64,000 nt of DNA from JAOUGY01 sp963785075 (GCA_963785075.1 CAWATW010000003.1:1-64000); one strand, 5' to 3'; numbered from the stretch's first letter, positions 34,821-43,108 are shown. Program-made: numbers and translations. Notes: a model not told the origin generated them from the sequence alone.

Positions 34821-35635
34821 GTTCGCGGAACCGGGCGCTCCTCGCCTGGTACGAGTCCAATAGCCGCACGCTGCCATGGCGCCATCCAAACCCCGACCCG
34901 TGGGCAGTGCTGGTCTCCGAAGTCATGGCTCAGCAGACTCAGCTCGCACGGGTGATTCCCGCCTTCGAGCAGTTCATCGAGCGCTTTCCCACACCGTCGG
35001 ATCTCGCTGATGCCGATCTTGGGGACCTGCTGAACCTCTGGGGTGGACTCGGGTACCAACGTCGAGCCATCAACCTGCGAAAGTCGGCCGCCCTGATCGC
35101 CGCCGAGGGTTGGCCCTCAGACCTCGCAGGTCTTCGGTCGCTGCCCGGGGTCGGCCCGTACACCGCAGCAGCAATCGCCTGCTTCGCCTTCGGCGCGGCC
35201 ACGCCGGCCGTCGACACCAACCTGCGCAGGGTCGTGTCACGCTGGGATGGCGAGGCGCAGTCCGGGAGCCGTCTGGCCTCTCGAGCGCTGGAGCTGCTCG
35301 ACTTCTCGAGGCCTGCGGATTGGAACCAGGCGATGATGGATCTGGGGGCAACGGTCTGCCGTCCCCGTGAGCCGCGGTGTGGCGAATGCCCAGTGGAGCG
35401 GTGGTGCTCGGATCCAGATGTGTATGTCCCCCCTCCCCACCAGTCTCCCTACGAGGGTTCGGTTCGACAGGCTCGGGCCGCCATCCTGAAGGCGATCGCT
35501 TCTGACGGGCGTTCCACGGTCGCCGCTCTCCGGGAACTGGGAATCAACGGCCATCTCGAATCGGCTCTCGACGCGCTACACCGGGAAGGGGTCATTGCAG
35601 TCGCCCCGGACGGACAGGTGACGTTGGAGGGCTGA
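34817..35635 (+). CDS. mutY: A/G-specific adenine DNA glycosylase
   Basis: 272 residues from ATG 34817, four-base overlap with pknB. It removes A opposite 8-oxoG. The helix-hairpin-helix is SLPGVGPYTAAAIACFAFG, catalytic Asp in AVDTNLRRV, Glu in VSEVMAQQTQ, and iron-sulfur ligands in CRPREPRCGECPVERWC. The C-terminal NUDIX-like 8-oxoG recognition domain of larger MutY proteins is absent; instead a short helical region follows. Confidence 0.93.
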   Translation: MSSRNRALLAWYESNSRTLPWRHPNPDPWAVLVSEVMAQQTQLARVIPAFEQFIERFPTPSDLADADLGDLLNLWGGLGYQRRAINLRKSAALIAAEGWPSDLAGLRSLPGVGPYTAAAIACFAFGAATPAVDTNLRRVVSRWDGEAQSGSRLASRALELLDFSRPADWNQAMMDLGATVCRPREPRCGECPVERWCSDPDVYVPPPHQSPYEGSVRQARAAILKAIASDGRSTVAALRELGINGHLESALDALHREGVIAVAPDGQVTLEG

Positions 35636-35682
35636 AATCCCTTCCGGCTCGCGCCGCCTGAGGGTGACGGCCGATGCCGGAG

Positions 35683-36252
35683 CTACTGCCGGAGGAAATT
35701 GGCCAGAAGCGCCTTGCCCTGTGTCGTCATGATCGACTCGGGATGGAACTGGACGCCGGTTATGGGAAGCGACGCGTGGCGGATCCCCTGGATCACGTCG
35801 TCTTCGATGCTCCAGGCGCAGGCCCGGAGATCCGGGGGCAGGTCGATGGCTGCCAGCGAGTGGTATCGCGTCGCGGTGAAGGGGTTCTCGAGCCCGGCGA
35901 ACACGCCGGCACCGTCGTGGCGCACGGCCGACGTCTTGCCGTGCTTCGGCTCCGGAGCGAGATCCACCTTGCCACCGAACACGTCGGCGATCACCTGGTG
36001 CCCGAGGCACACGCCGAGTGTGGGCATCTCCATGCCCAGGGTCCGAACGTAGTCACCGGAATAGCCGGCATCTTCGGGGCGCCCAGGTCCCGGCGAGATG
36101 AGCAGCCGGTCGATGCCCAGCACTGCCGCCTCATCGGGCGTCATCGCGTCGTTGCGTACCACGACGGGCTCTGCGCCCAACTCACCTAGGTACTGGACGA
36201 GGTTGTACGTGAACGAGTCGTAGTTGTCGATGACGAGAACTCGAGAAGACAT
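35683..36252 (-). CDS. trpG/pabA: Anthranilate/aminodeoxychorismate synthase glutaminase subunit
   Basis: 189 residues. A class I glutamine amidotransferase with oxyanion LLISPGPGRPEDAG, nucleophile Cys in LGVCLGHQVIAD, and His/Glu in VQFHPESIMT. It supplies ammonia for anthranilate or aminodeoxychorismate. It is at the conserved actinobacterial position between crgA and the pknB operon. No TrpE/PabB partner lies nearby. Confidence 0.94.
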   Translation of the reverse strand: MSSRVLVIDNYDSFTYNLVQYLGELGAEPVVVRNDAMTPDEAAVLGIDRLLISPGPGRPEDAGYSGDYVRTLGMEMPTLGVCLGHQVIADVFGGKVDLAPEPKHGKTSAVRHDGAGVFAGLENPFTATRYHSLAAIDLPPDLRACAWSIEDDVIQGIRHASLPITGVQFHPESIMTTQGKALLANFLRQ

Positions 36253-36323
36253 GGGGAAGATCAGGTTACCGGCTCGAGAAAGCCCGCTAGCCTGAGGGAC
36301 CCGTTCGAATCATCACCTCGTAC

Positions 36324-36569
36324 ATGCCAGAATCAAAACGTCGCAAACCACGGAACACCGGGCCAACCAAGTCCCGCAACCCACAGCAGGTGGCCGCCAA
36401 ATCACAGCCGCCCTCCCCCACGTGGTACGTCATCCTGATGACCGCCCTGATGGCCATCGGTGTGGTCATGGTCATCACTCGATTCGTCTTCAGCTGGGAT
36501 CAGTGGGTGACACTCGTCGGTCTCGCCCTGATCGCGGTCGGCTTTCTGATGACGACCAACTACCGATAG
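36324..36569 (+). CDS. crgA: Cell-division protein CrgA
   Basis: 81 residues: a Lys/Arg-rich cytosolic N-terminus and two membrane helices (WYVILMTALMAIGVVMVITRF and LVGLALIAVGFLMTTNYR), the typical CrgA plan. CrgA recruits PBPs and FtsZ/FtsI to the septum. It is divergent from trpG/pabA. Confidence 0.93.
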   Translation: MPESKRRKPRNTGPTKSRNPQQVAAKSQPPSPTWYVILMTALMAIGVVMVITRFVFSWDQWVTLVGLALIAVGFLMTTNYR

Positions 36570-36612
36570 CTCCGGGTTCCACCCCGGCAAGAGCCGCCCG
36601 GCCCTCGAATCA

Positions 36613-36671
36613 CACACGTGTAGTTATCCCAGGCTGTGGAGAATCCGGTGTAAAACCACACTCGTGTAGTT
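36613..36671. promoter_or_regulatory. Repeated CGTGTAGTT words flanking a DnaA-box-like pair
   Basis: CGTGTAGTT occurs at 36617-36625 and 36663-36671, 46 bases apart. Between them TTATCC (36624-36629) faces GTGGAGAA (36636-36643), an inverted pair resembling two imperfect DnaA boxes. It lies in the 149-base gap between the convergent crgA and ABC-F genes. Its role is unknown. Confidence 0.4.
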
Positions 36672-36718
36672 CGCTCCGGTTCGGTGTCTCCGGCAGCACA
36701 AGTCAGATGGTGTCACCC

Positions 36719-38233
36719 TCACAGCTCCAACACCTGATTGGTGACCGCGCCCGCAAACCGAGCATCGTGCGTCACAACGACCACCGCTCCGGGGTACTCG
36801 CCGAGTGCGGCCTCGAGACGTTCCACCGTTGGCAGGTCGAGGTGGTTCGTGGGTTCGTCGAGAATGAGACACCACGCCTCCGTGGCGAGGGCCCTGGCGA
36901 GCGCCAACTTGCGCGTTTCGCCCGGCGACGGCGCCTCGGATGCCAGGAGACGCTCCGGATCGGTGCCGAGCCGCGCCACCAGTTGCAGGGTTCGACCCCG
37001 CACATCCGGGAGCATCGCCCGAATCTCGCCGAGCAAGTCGGCGCCCCCGTGGTCGCCGATCTCCTGTGTCAGATACAGCAGGCGCTCGGGATCCAGATCC
37101 CATCGATCCGCCAAGGCCCGGAGCAACGTCGTCTTGCCGGCTCCGTTGGGCCCGCGCACGTGCAGTCGTGAGTCCCGGTCGATCGACAGGTCGAGTTCCG
37201 GTGTGAGGACCGTGTCCCCGGCCACCAGCGGACCCGCGAAACGGACGAGCGTCGCACGGGGAGCTGAGGCCCCGCGGAACGCCACCGCCCCGCCCACCTG
37301 CCGTTCCACATGGATCGAGCCGACTTCCTCGGCGGCCCGCCGCTGCGTGGAGGAGACCCGTGCGATCCCGCGACCCGCAGCCGCCGATCCAGACGCAAAC
37401 GCCTTCTTGCGGGCCGTGCTGTGGAGGTCATGGTCCTTGGCCGCTGCCCCACGCATGGTCCGGTCGAACGCTGCCTGCTGTTGGCGCATGCGCTCGCGCT
37501 CGACTGCCAGCATGCGCTCCGCCTTTGCCAGCTCACGTTTGGTCGACAAGCGCTGCTCGATCACAGCCTCGTCTGCGGCCGCCCACTCCTGTGTTGCCAC
37601 GGTGTAGGACGACCCGATCATCTCGACCACGCCCGAGCGGATTCTGACGGTTGCCTTCGTGAGCCGGTCGAGGACCTCGCGATCATGGGACACGATCAGA
37701 CCCACACCGGAGAACCGGTCCAACACCCCGAGCAGGGCCTCCCGTGTCTCCGCGTCGAGGTGATTCGTGGGCTCGTCGAGCAGAAGAACATCCGGCTCTG
37801 CGAACACTGCCGCGCCGACCTGCCATCGCCGGCGTTCGCCTGGCGACAGCGAATCCCAACGTCCAAGGTCTTCGGGTTCGATCGCAAGCCGGCCTCGGAG
37901 GGCGAAGGCACCGGGGTCCCACGATTCGGCGAACGCCGCCACGTGGCCGTCAGGGACATCGACGGTCTGGCGGCACGTGATCACCAAACCGGCGTCTCTG
38001 GTCACGACGCCGTTCGCCGGCTCGAGCGACCCGGCGACGAGTCCGAGCAACGTCGACTTGCCTTCGCCGTTCGTCCCCACGACGCCGGTCCAGCCTGGGC
38101 CGAGATGGATCGTGGCATCTCGAAAGATGTCGCGGGCAGATGAATAGGAGAATGAGACGGAGTCGAAGTGAACTGATGGCAAGGCGCGCGCTCCCGATCG
38201 GGGGACGGTTTCGTTGCGCCGCAATTGCGGCAC
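36719..38233 (-). CDS. ABC-F family ATPase (duplicated ATP-binding domains)
   Basis: 504 residues from GTG 38233 (the start is not certain). Two ABC domains without membrane parts: Walker A GTNGEGKSTLL and GPNGAGKTTLL, signatures SLSPGERRRWQ and SPGETRKLALA, Walker B VLLLDEPTNHLD and LILDEPTNHLD. They are joined by a charged linker (P-site tip-like). ABC-F proteins act on ribosomes in translation control or antibiotic protection; which applies here is not visible. Confidence 0.92.
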   Translation of the reverse strand: MPQLRRNETVPRSGARALPSVHFDSVSFSYSSARDIFRDATIHLGPGWTGVVGTNGEGKSTLLGLVAGSLEPANGVVTRDAGLVITCRQTVDVPDGHVAAFAESWDPGAFALRGRLAIEPEDLGRWDSLSPGERRRWQVGAAVFAEPDVLLLDEPTNHLDAETREALLGVLDRFSGVGLIVSHDREVLDRLTKATVRIRSGVVEMIGSSYTVATQEWAAADEAVIEQRLSTKRELAKAERMLAVERERMRQQQAAFDRTMRGAAAKDHDLHSTARKKAFASGSAAAGRGIARVSSTQRRAAEEVGSIHVERQVGGAVAFRGASAPRATLVRFAGPLVAGDTVLTPELDLSIDRDSRLHVRGPNGAGKTTLLRALADRWDLDPERLLYLTQEIGDHGGADLLGEIRAMLPDVRGRTLQLVARLGTDPERLLASEAPSPGETRKLALARALATEAWCLILDEPTNHLDLPTVERLEAALGEYPGAVVVVTHDARFAGAVTNQVLEL

Positions 38234-38319
38234 CGATCAGCGCTGTGCCCTCACCGGAACTCCGTGGTCGACTGCTCCATCGTAGGCGATGCCATGAGTG
38301 ACAGCGGAGCGATTTCGTC

Positions 38320-38562
38320 CTACGGCTGCCACACGGGCACCATGTCCTCACGGCAGTGACGAGGAGCGGCGTCCTCGGTCACGTTCTGGACGGTCATCGT
38401 CACCTCGGTGCCACAGATCGTGCACTTGTAGTCCTGTTTGGTGGCCACGACATCGTCGGGGTCCACTTCAGGCGGTGGCGTGGCCAGCATGCGGAGAAAG
38501 TACATGCTGGTCCGCCAGATGAGGATGCCGATCACCACGGCAACGATCACTTGCACCACCAT
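38320..38562 (-). CDS. Small membrane-anchored zinc-ribbon-like protein
   Basis: 80 residues: an N-terminal membrane helix (VVQVIVAVVIGILIWRTSMYF), a Pro/Asp linker, and a Cys/His motif YKCTICGTEVTMT followed by PRHCREDMV. Conserved-looking proteins of this type occur in many actinobacteria with no known role. Confidence 0.75.
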   Translation of the reverse strand: MVVQVIVAVVIGILIWRTSMYFLRMLATPPPEVDPDDVVATKQDYKCTICGTEVTMTVQNVTEDAAPRHCREDMVPVWQP

Positions 38563-38671
38563 ACGGGCACATTATCGGTCGGAGGGATGCGCTGGAAACG
38601 TGCGCCGGCGGCGGCCGACGGCGGCCATACCGGATCGAGCGAGTCGCCCAATCACAATTGCCCGACCGTGG

Positions 38672-39421
38672 TCAGCGGTATTCCGGATTCGGGAAGTCGA
38701 AACGGCAGCCCGCATCCCACGCCGCCCGCTGATTGCCATGTGCGGGCATGCCGCCTGCGTCCTTGAGCATCCGGGCGAGGTGCAGGAGATTCCACGTCAT
38801 GAACGTGGTGTTGCGGTTGGTGAAGTCGTTCTCGGGTCCGCCCGAGCCCTCGTCGAGATAAGACGGACCGGGTCCCGCTTCACCGATCCAGCCGGCATCG
38901 GCCTGGGGCGGAATCGCGTAGCCGAGGTGCTGCAGCGAGTAGAGCACTGCCATCGACACGTGTTTGACGCCGTCCTCGTTCCCGGTGACCAGGCAACCGC
39001 CGACCCGTCCGTAGTAGGCGTACTGACCGGCGTCGTTCAGGATGCCGGAGTTCCCGTAGAGCCGTTCGATCACCAGACTGCACACTGAGCTCTGCTGGCC
39101 GAGCCAGATCGGCGAACCGATGACCAGGATGTCCGAAGCCATCACCTTCTCGAAGATCTCGGGCCAGGCGTCCTCATCCCAGCCGTGTTCGGTCATGTCC
39201 GGCCACACACCGGTGGCGATGGAATGGTCGACGGCGCGAATGCCCTCGACGGCAACCCCGTTCCGGCGCATGATCTCCATCGAGATGTCCATGAGGCCCT
39301 GGGTATGGGACTGCTCGGGCGACCTCTTGAGCGTGCAGTTGATGAACACGGCCGAGAGATCGGCGAAGTCCCACGGCGACTCGTCGCACAACCGTTCCTG
39401 TTCGACGGACAACTCGGCCAT
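38672..39421 (-). CDS. Flavodoxin-like NAD(P)H-dependent FMN reductase
   Basis: 249 residues from ATG 39421 with a perfect GAGGAGG site (longer upstream frames lack one). Flavodoxin fold: VFINCTLKRSPEQSHTQGL, then ILVIGSPIWLGQQSSVCSLV for the FMN phosphate and ring, and GCLVTGNEDGVKH. It probably reduces quinones, azo compounds or a partner protein. It is downstream of the thiolase on the same strand (178-base gap). Confidence 0.88.
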   Translation of the reverse strand: MAELSVEQERLCDESPWDFADLSAVFINCTLKRSPEQSHTQGLMDISMEIMRRNGVAVEGIRAVDHSIATGVWPDMTEHGWDEDAWPEIFEKVMASDILVIGSPIWLGQQSSVCSLVIERLYGNSGILNDAGQYAYYGRVGGCLVTGNEDGVKHVSMAVLYSLQHLGYAIPPQADAGWIGEAGPGPSYLDEGSGGPENDFTNRNTTFMTWNLLHLARMLKDAGGMPAHGNQRAAWDAGCRFDFPNPEYR

Positions 39422-39599
39422 GGTTCCTCCTCGATACGACAGAGCCTCGAGTGTATGTGAGGACTGCGCCAATCGGCCGTGTCGTGAGCAACCCTGACCA
39501 TGGCGTTGGGGCAAGGGCACGACCTCGCCCGACCAACGGTCGACGACTCTCGGCGCCGTGTGCCGTTTACTGTCGACCGGTGCGGTGGCGCCGGCCGGG

Positions 39600-40775
39600 T
39601 CAGATACGTTCGATGATCGTGCCGTTGGCCATGCCGCCGCCTTCGCACATCGTCTGGAAGCCATACCGGCCGCCCGACCTCACGAGCTCGTGTACGAGCG
39701 TGGTCATGAGGCGGGCACCGGAGGCACCGAGGGGATGCCCGAGGGCGACCGCGCCACCGTTGACATTGGTGCGCTCCCACAGCGCCATGGGATCTGCGCC
39801 GCCGTGCTCGATCCGCCACGCGGCTGTGACCGAGGCGAAGGCCTCGTTGACCTCGAACAGGTCGATGTCGTCGATGTCCAGCCCGGAGCGGTCGAGGGCT
39901 TTCGAGGTCGCGGGAATCGGTCCGGTGAGCATCATCACAGGATCCACCCCGGCCAACGAGAACGTGTGGAAGCGCGCCATCGGCGTCATCCCGAGCTCCT
40001 TGGCCTTGTCCTCATCCATGATGAGGATGGCGGCTGCGCCGTCAGAGATCTGCGACGAGTTGCCCGCGGTGACAACACCGTCCGCTTTGAACGCCGGCTG
40101 CAGCGAAGCGAGCTTCTCGAGGGAGGTGTCCTCACGGATACCCTCGTCCCTGGTCATGGTGGTGGCGGTTCCGTCGACGGTGACATCGACGGGAACGATC
40201 TGGGTCTCGAACCGGCCCTCGCTGGTCGCCCGGGCCGCACGCTGGTGCGATCCGAGAGCGAGGACGTCGAGCTCCTCGCGGGACAGACCCCACTTGTCGG
40301 CGATCATCTCAGCCGAGATGCCCTGCGGCACGAGGCCATGGGCGTAGCGCTCCTCCATGAGCGGGCCGAACGGCTTTCCGGGGCCTTGCTGTCCGGTGAC
40401 ACCCATCGGGATGCGGGTCATCGATTCCACGCCGGCGGCGATCACCACGTCGTAGGCCCCGGCCATGACCCCCTGGGCTGCGAAGTGCGCCGACTGCTGA
40501 GATGATCCGCACTGACGGTCGATGGTGGTGCCCACCACGTCTTCGGGGAATCCGGCCGCCAGGGCCGCGTTCCGCCCGACGTTGTACGCTTGCTCGCCGG
40601 TCTGCATGACGCACCCCATGATCACGTCTTCGACGAGATCTGGATCGAGGCTGTTGCGCTCCATGATCGCCTTGAGCGGGATGGCGGCGAGGTCGACCGG
40701 GTGGATGTCCTTCAACATGCCGTTGCGCCGCCCCGTGGGAGTGCGGACGGCGTCGACGATCACAGCGTTGCGCAT
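39600..40775 (-). CDS. Acetyl-CoA acetyltransferase/3-ketoacyl-CoA thiolase
   Basis: 391 residues from ATG 40775 (GAGGAGC site). Thiolase catalytic residues are in place: Cys89 in IDRQCGSSQQS, His in VNGGAVALGHPLGASGA, and Cys in MCEGGGMANG. It degrades ketoacyl-CoA or makes acetoacetyl-CoA. A TetR-type palindrome lies 41-62 bases upstream, so fatty-acid-linked repression is likely. Confidence 0.93.
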   Translation of the reverse strand: MRNAVIVDAVRTPTGRRNGMLKDIHPVDLAAIPLKAIMERNSLDPDLVEDVIMGCVMQTGEQAYNVGRNAALAAGFPEDVVGTTIDRQCGSSQQSAHFAAQGVMAGAYDVVIAAGVESMTRIPMGVTGQQGPGKPFGPLMEERYAHGLVPQGISAEMIADKWGLSREELDVLALGSHQRAARATSEGRFETQIVPVDVTVDGTATTMTRDEGIREDTSLEKLASLQPAFKADGVVTAGNSSQISDGAAAILIMDEDKAKELGMTPMARFHTFSLAGVDPVMMLTGPIPATSKALDRSGLDIDDIDLFEVNEAFASVTAAWRIEHGGADPMALWERTNVNGGAVALGHPLGASGARLMTTLVHELVRSGGRYGFQTMCEGGGMANGTIIERI

Positions 40776-40815
40776 GGATGCTCCTCTTCGATTTCGTCGA
40801 ATGCTACACCCACAA

Positions 40816-40837
40816 ACAAACCGACTGGTCGGTGTGT
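40816..40837. promoter_or_regulatory. TetR-type operator upstream of the thiolase
   Basis: ACAAACCGAC-TG-GTCGGTGTGT: two 10-base arms, one mismatch, around a two-base centre; the core ACCGAC/GTCGGT is perfect. ACCGAC...GTCGGT palindromes are bound by TetR regulators of fatty-acid and phenylacetate catabolism in actinobacteria and other bacteria. No TetR gene is in the window, so the regulator must act in trans. Confidence 0.65.
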
Positions 40838-41152
40838 TCCTGTTCCGGGTTCCTCTCAAGTGCCTCCTGGACCGCGCCGATCAAGCACTTGTGACGGCAC
40901 CAGCATCTCCGCTTCACTCCGAAGGTGGCACCGTGAACCCGGCATCCCACGTGGGGGTTCGCACGGCGTCGCGCCTATCTGGCGCTTTCGCCAGATTCAG
41001 CACACTCCTCGCAGGGTGCACCGCGCCCGATGCGCTTCTCTGCGACGTTCACGGGTCGTGCTCATGTCGCGATCCGGAGGAATGGTGGGAACCGGCGTGC
41101 GTGTTACACGGTGACGGATCCGATCACGTCTCCGGCATCCGCTGCAACTGAG
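40838..41152. other. Gene-free stretch with one small hairpin
   Basis: About 315 bases without a supported gene. A perfect 8-bp hairpin ATCTGGCG-CTTT-CGCCAGAT lies at 40977-40996. Short plus-strand frames end around 41151 but have no recognisable motif. Confidence 0.4.
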
Positions 41153-41335
41153 TCAACGGGATCCCATCGCGTTCCACAGGAACGCTGCGCCGACACCGAT
41201 CACCCCGCCGATCCACAGTCCCGTTCCGAGATCTCCGGTGGCTGCGCCGACCGCGGCCCCCACGCCAGTCCCCAGAATGGCCCCTGCAGCGACCCGCTGA
41301 CCCGACCGCTGCCTTTCGCCCGACTCATCGGTCAT
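41153..41335 (-). CDS. Small glycine-zipper membrane protein
   Basis: 60 residues from ATG 41335 (AAGGA 8 bases upstream). It is nearly all Gly/Ala-rich hydrophobic sequence (VAAGAILGTGVGAAVGAATG, GLWIGGVIGVGAAFLW), the GxxxG style of small membrane or glycine-zipper proteins. Function is unknown. Confidence 0.65.
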   Translation of the reverse strand: MTDESGERQRSGQRVAAGAILGTGVGAAVGAATGDLGTGLWIGGVIGVGAAFLWNAMGSR

Positions 41336-41446
41336 CCGCAAAATCCTTTGCCGTGCAAAGCGACGGTAGCGTGGCAGGAGTCCGTTGTCATTCGCGGCTT
41401 GGGCACGGTTGCCGGCACTCACTGCCGGGAGGACGTGGAGAGGGAG

Positions 41447-41519
41447 TGGAGCTGAGGGGATTTGAACCCCTGACCCCCTGCTTGCAAAGCAGGTGCTCTG
41501 CCAACTGAGCTACAGCCCC
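41447..41519 (-). tRNA. tRNA-Ala(TGC)
   Basis: 73 bases. The acceptor GGGGCTG pairs with CAGCTCC (one G-U), anticodon stem/loop CTGCT-TTGCAAA-GCAGG-type with anticodon TGC, T loop TTCAAAT. In many actinobacteria it is tandem with tRNA-Ile after gyrA; here it is on the opposite strand to tRNA-Ile, with a SARP gene between. Confidence 0.96.
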
Positions 41520-41562
41520 TTGCGGGTGGCAAGTCTAGCGAGACGTCGCAGATGCCAACCCC

Positions 41563-42306
41563 TCACTTTCTCGACGGTCTGGCGGAGACGGCCACTCCCC
41601 GCTTCTCGGCATACGATGCGAGGGACGGCGGCAAGGGCAGCCGCGCTTCACGCATCTCCGCCGCGCAGCGACCGACGGCTTCGAGGGCTTCGACTCTCCG
41701 CCCCGACCGCCAGAGCGACTCGACCAGTAGCTCCCAGGCAGCATCCCGGTAGGGCACGTCGGCAACCAGTTGTTGTGCCTCGACCACCGCCCTCTCATAC
41801 CATCCCCTGGCGAGGGCACCGGCGGCCACGGTCTCACGTGCCGCCTGATGCAGATCGGTCAATCTGATCGATTCGAGACGGTACGGATCGGAGTCCGCAA
41901 GGTCACCATACGGTACGCCACGCCACATCTCGAGAGCACGTTCGGATCGCCCGACGGCGCCCTCGGGGTCGGCCGGCAGCTCTTCCGCCGCCCGAAGGAC
42001 GGCCTCTTCGAATCGTCGTGCATCGACGCGCGTCGGGTCGATGGCCAGAACGTATGAATGATCCTCGCTCAGCAGGCAGTCGGTCCCCACGAGAATGCGG
42101 ACCCTGGTCGCGACCGTTTGCACGGCGCTCGTCGTGGCATCTCCGTGCCACACCACCTCGACGAGCCGGTCGACCGGGACCGCGTGGCCGACCTCCAGAA
42201 CAAGCAGGCCGAGGAACGCACGCACCCGCGGTCCGCCGACCGGAGTCCTGCCGCTCGGTCCGACAACCTCGATCGGTCCGAGCACCGAGATCTCGCGACA
42301 AGACAT
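41563..42306 (-). CDS. SARP-family (winged helix + BTAD) transcription regulator
   Basis: 247 residues. An OmpR/SARP-type DNA-binding domain (EISVLGPIEVVGPSG, GGPRVRAFLGLLVLEVG, VDRLVEVVWHG) then the BTAD domain (ARRFEEAVLRAAEELPAD, ALEMWRGVPYGDLADSD, RDAAWELLVESLWRSGRRVE). It has no ATPase part. SARPs activate nearby pathway genes through direct heptamer repeats. The adjacent divergent 70-aa gene and its repeat-bearing promoter are the natural candidate target. Confidence 0.9.
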   Translation of the reverse strand: MSCREISVLGPIEVVGPSGRTPVGGPRVRAFLGLLVLEVGHAVPVDRLVEVVWHGDATTSAVQTVATRVRILVGTDCLLSEDHSYVLAIDPTRVDARRFEEAVLRAAEELPADPEGAVGRSERALEMWRGVPYGDLADSDPYRLESIRLTDLHQAARETVAAGALARGWYERAVVEAQQLVADVPYRDAAWELLVESLWRSGRRVEALEAVGRCAAEMREARLPLPPSLASYAEKRGVAVSARPSRK

Positions 42307-42375
42307 TCGCTACCCCGAGGACAAGGTACCGATGATCGATGCAGCCCAACCAGAGGCCAACGGAATCAACCGCTC

Positions 42376-42410
42376 GTGAATTGTGAGCGAAGCGCGTGAA
42401 GACGGTGAGC
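42376..42410 (+). promoter_or_regulatory. Direct repeats in the divergent SARP/peptide promoter
   Basis: GTGAGC at 42383-42388 and 42405-42410, exactly 22 bases (two helical turns) apart, with additional GTGAA at 42376 and 42396. SARP proteins typically bind repeats in 11- or 22-base phase near the -35 region, which fits this location 40-70 bases upstream of ATG 42450. Binding is inference. Confidence 0.4.
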
Positions 42411-42449
42411 CTCCGGCGCGACGCTGAAGACGCGCACAGGAGGATGCGC

Positions 42450-42662
42450 ATGACAACACTGGTCGAACGACCCAGGACCACCGAGCCTGTTGAAGAGCCA
42501 CGGGCCCCCGTGCCCGTCGTGCCACTTCGCACTCAACGGCGAATCCGCCGTCCGCCGTGGCTGAAAGTTCGCCGGACTCCCTGGGCCGTGGCCTACGGCT
42601 CGGACAACATGGGCCGGTGCGTCGAACGCTTCGACTTCAGCTCGGTGGACCCGGCGCCATGA
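42450..42662 (+). CDS. 70-aa Pro/Arg-rich peptide of unknown function
   Basis: ATG 42450 with an AGGAGG site 6-12 bases upstream. The product (MTTLVERPRTTEPVEEPRAP..., ending CVERFDFSSVDPAP) is rich in Pro, Arg and Val, with a single Cys in NMGRCVERFD. It has no membrane helix or known domain. It is divergent from the SARP gene and just upstream of tRNA-Ile. A regulatory target or small-peptide role is possible but not shown. Confidence 0.6.
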   Translation: MTTLVERPRTTEPVEEPRAPVPVVPLRTQRRIRRPPWLKVRRTPWAVAYGSDNMGRCVERFDFSSVDPAP

Positions 42663-42697
42663 CCGGTTTCGGTCTGGCGTGTTGAACCGGGGACCTC

Positions 42698-42703
42698 TAC
42701 AAT
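42698..42703 (+). promoter_or_regulatory. Candidate -10 element for tRNA-Ile
   Basis: TACAAT, a five-of-six match to the consensus, lies 28 bases upstream of the tRNA. No clear -35 is visible at the proper distance. Confidence 0.4.
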
Positions 42704-42731
42704 CGCTCCGTCACCGCCGTGTGCGGTCGAC

Positions 42732-42806
42732 GGGCCCATAGCTCAGCTCGGTTAGAGCGCTGCCCTGATAAGGCAGAGGTCCCTGGTTCAAATCCAGGTG
42801 GGCCCA
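42732..42806 (+). tRNA. tRNA-Ile(GAT)
   Basis: 75 bases. The acceptor GGGCCCA pairs with TGGGCCC, anticodon stem/loop CTGCC-CTGATAA-GGCAG with anticodon GAT, T loop TTCAAAT. CCA is not encoded. Confidence 0.97.
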
Positions 42807-42813
42807 CTGTTAT

Positions 42814-43010
42814 TCTGCGGGGGGTCGACCCCGCAGCACCCCCCGCCGTGACTCTTCGTGGAACCTCCCGGTCACCGGTTCGGCGGATTGTCCACTCAGG
42901 GCCACTCTCATGTCTGCGGGGGGACGACCCCCCAGCACCCCCGCCGTGACCCTTCGTGGAACACGCGCGTCGCCGGTTCGAGGATCGCCCACTCATGGGC
43001 CACCTGGCGA
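42814..43010. repeat. Two tandem copies of a ~99-bp hairpin-bearing repeat next to tRNA-Ile
   Basis: TCTGCGGGGGG starts at 42814 and again at 42913 (99 bases apart). Each copy begins with a GC hairpin (CTGCGGGG-GGTCGA-CCCCGCAG in the first). Then follow a CTTCGTGGAAC word, CCGGTTCG, and GGAT(C/T)G(T/C)CCACTCA. The hairpin can serve as tRNA terminator. The second half resembles a word set at 52674-52725. Confidence 0.75.
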
Positions 43011-43108
43011 GAATCCTCGCATCACGGGGTTTCGCCCGGATGTCGGTGAGAGCCACCGCCGTCCTCCCCGAACCATGTGGGCGCTGGCGAGCCGATCCGG
43101 GGCCCCCC

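Noticed and set aside
36613..36671. oriC
   Set aside because: Only two imperfect DnaA-like boxes are present and dnaA/dnaN are not adjacent; a real origin would show many boxes.
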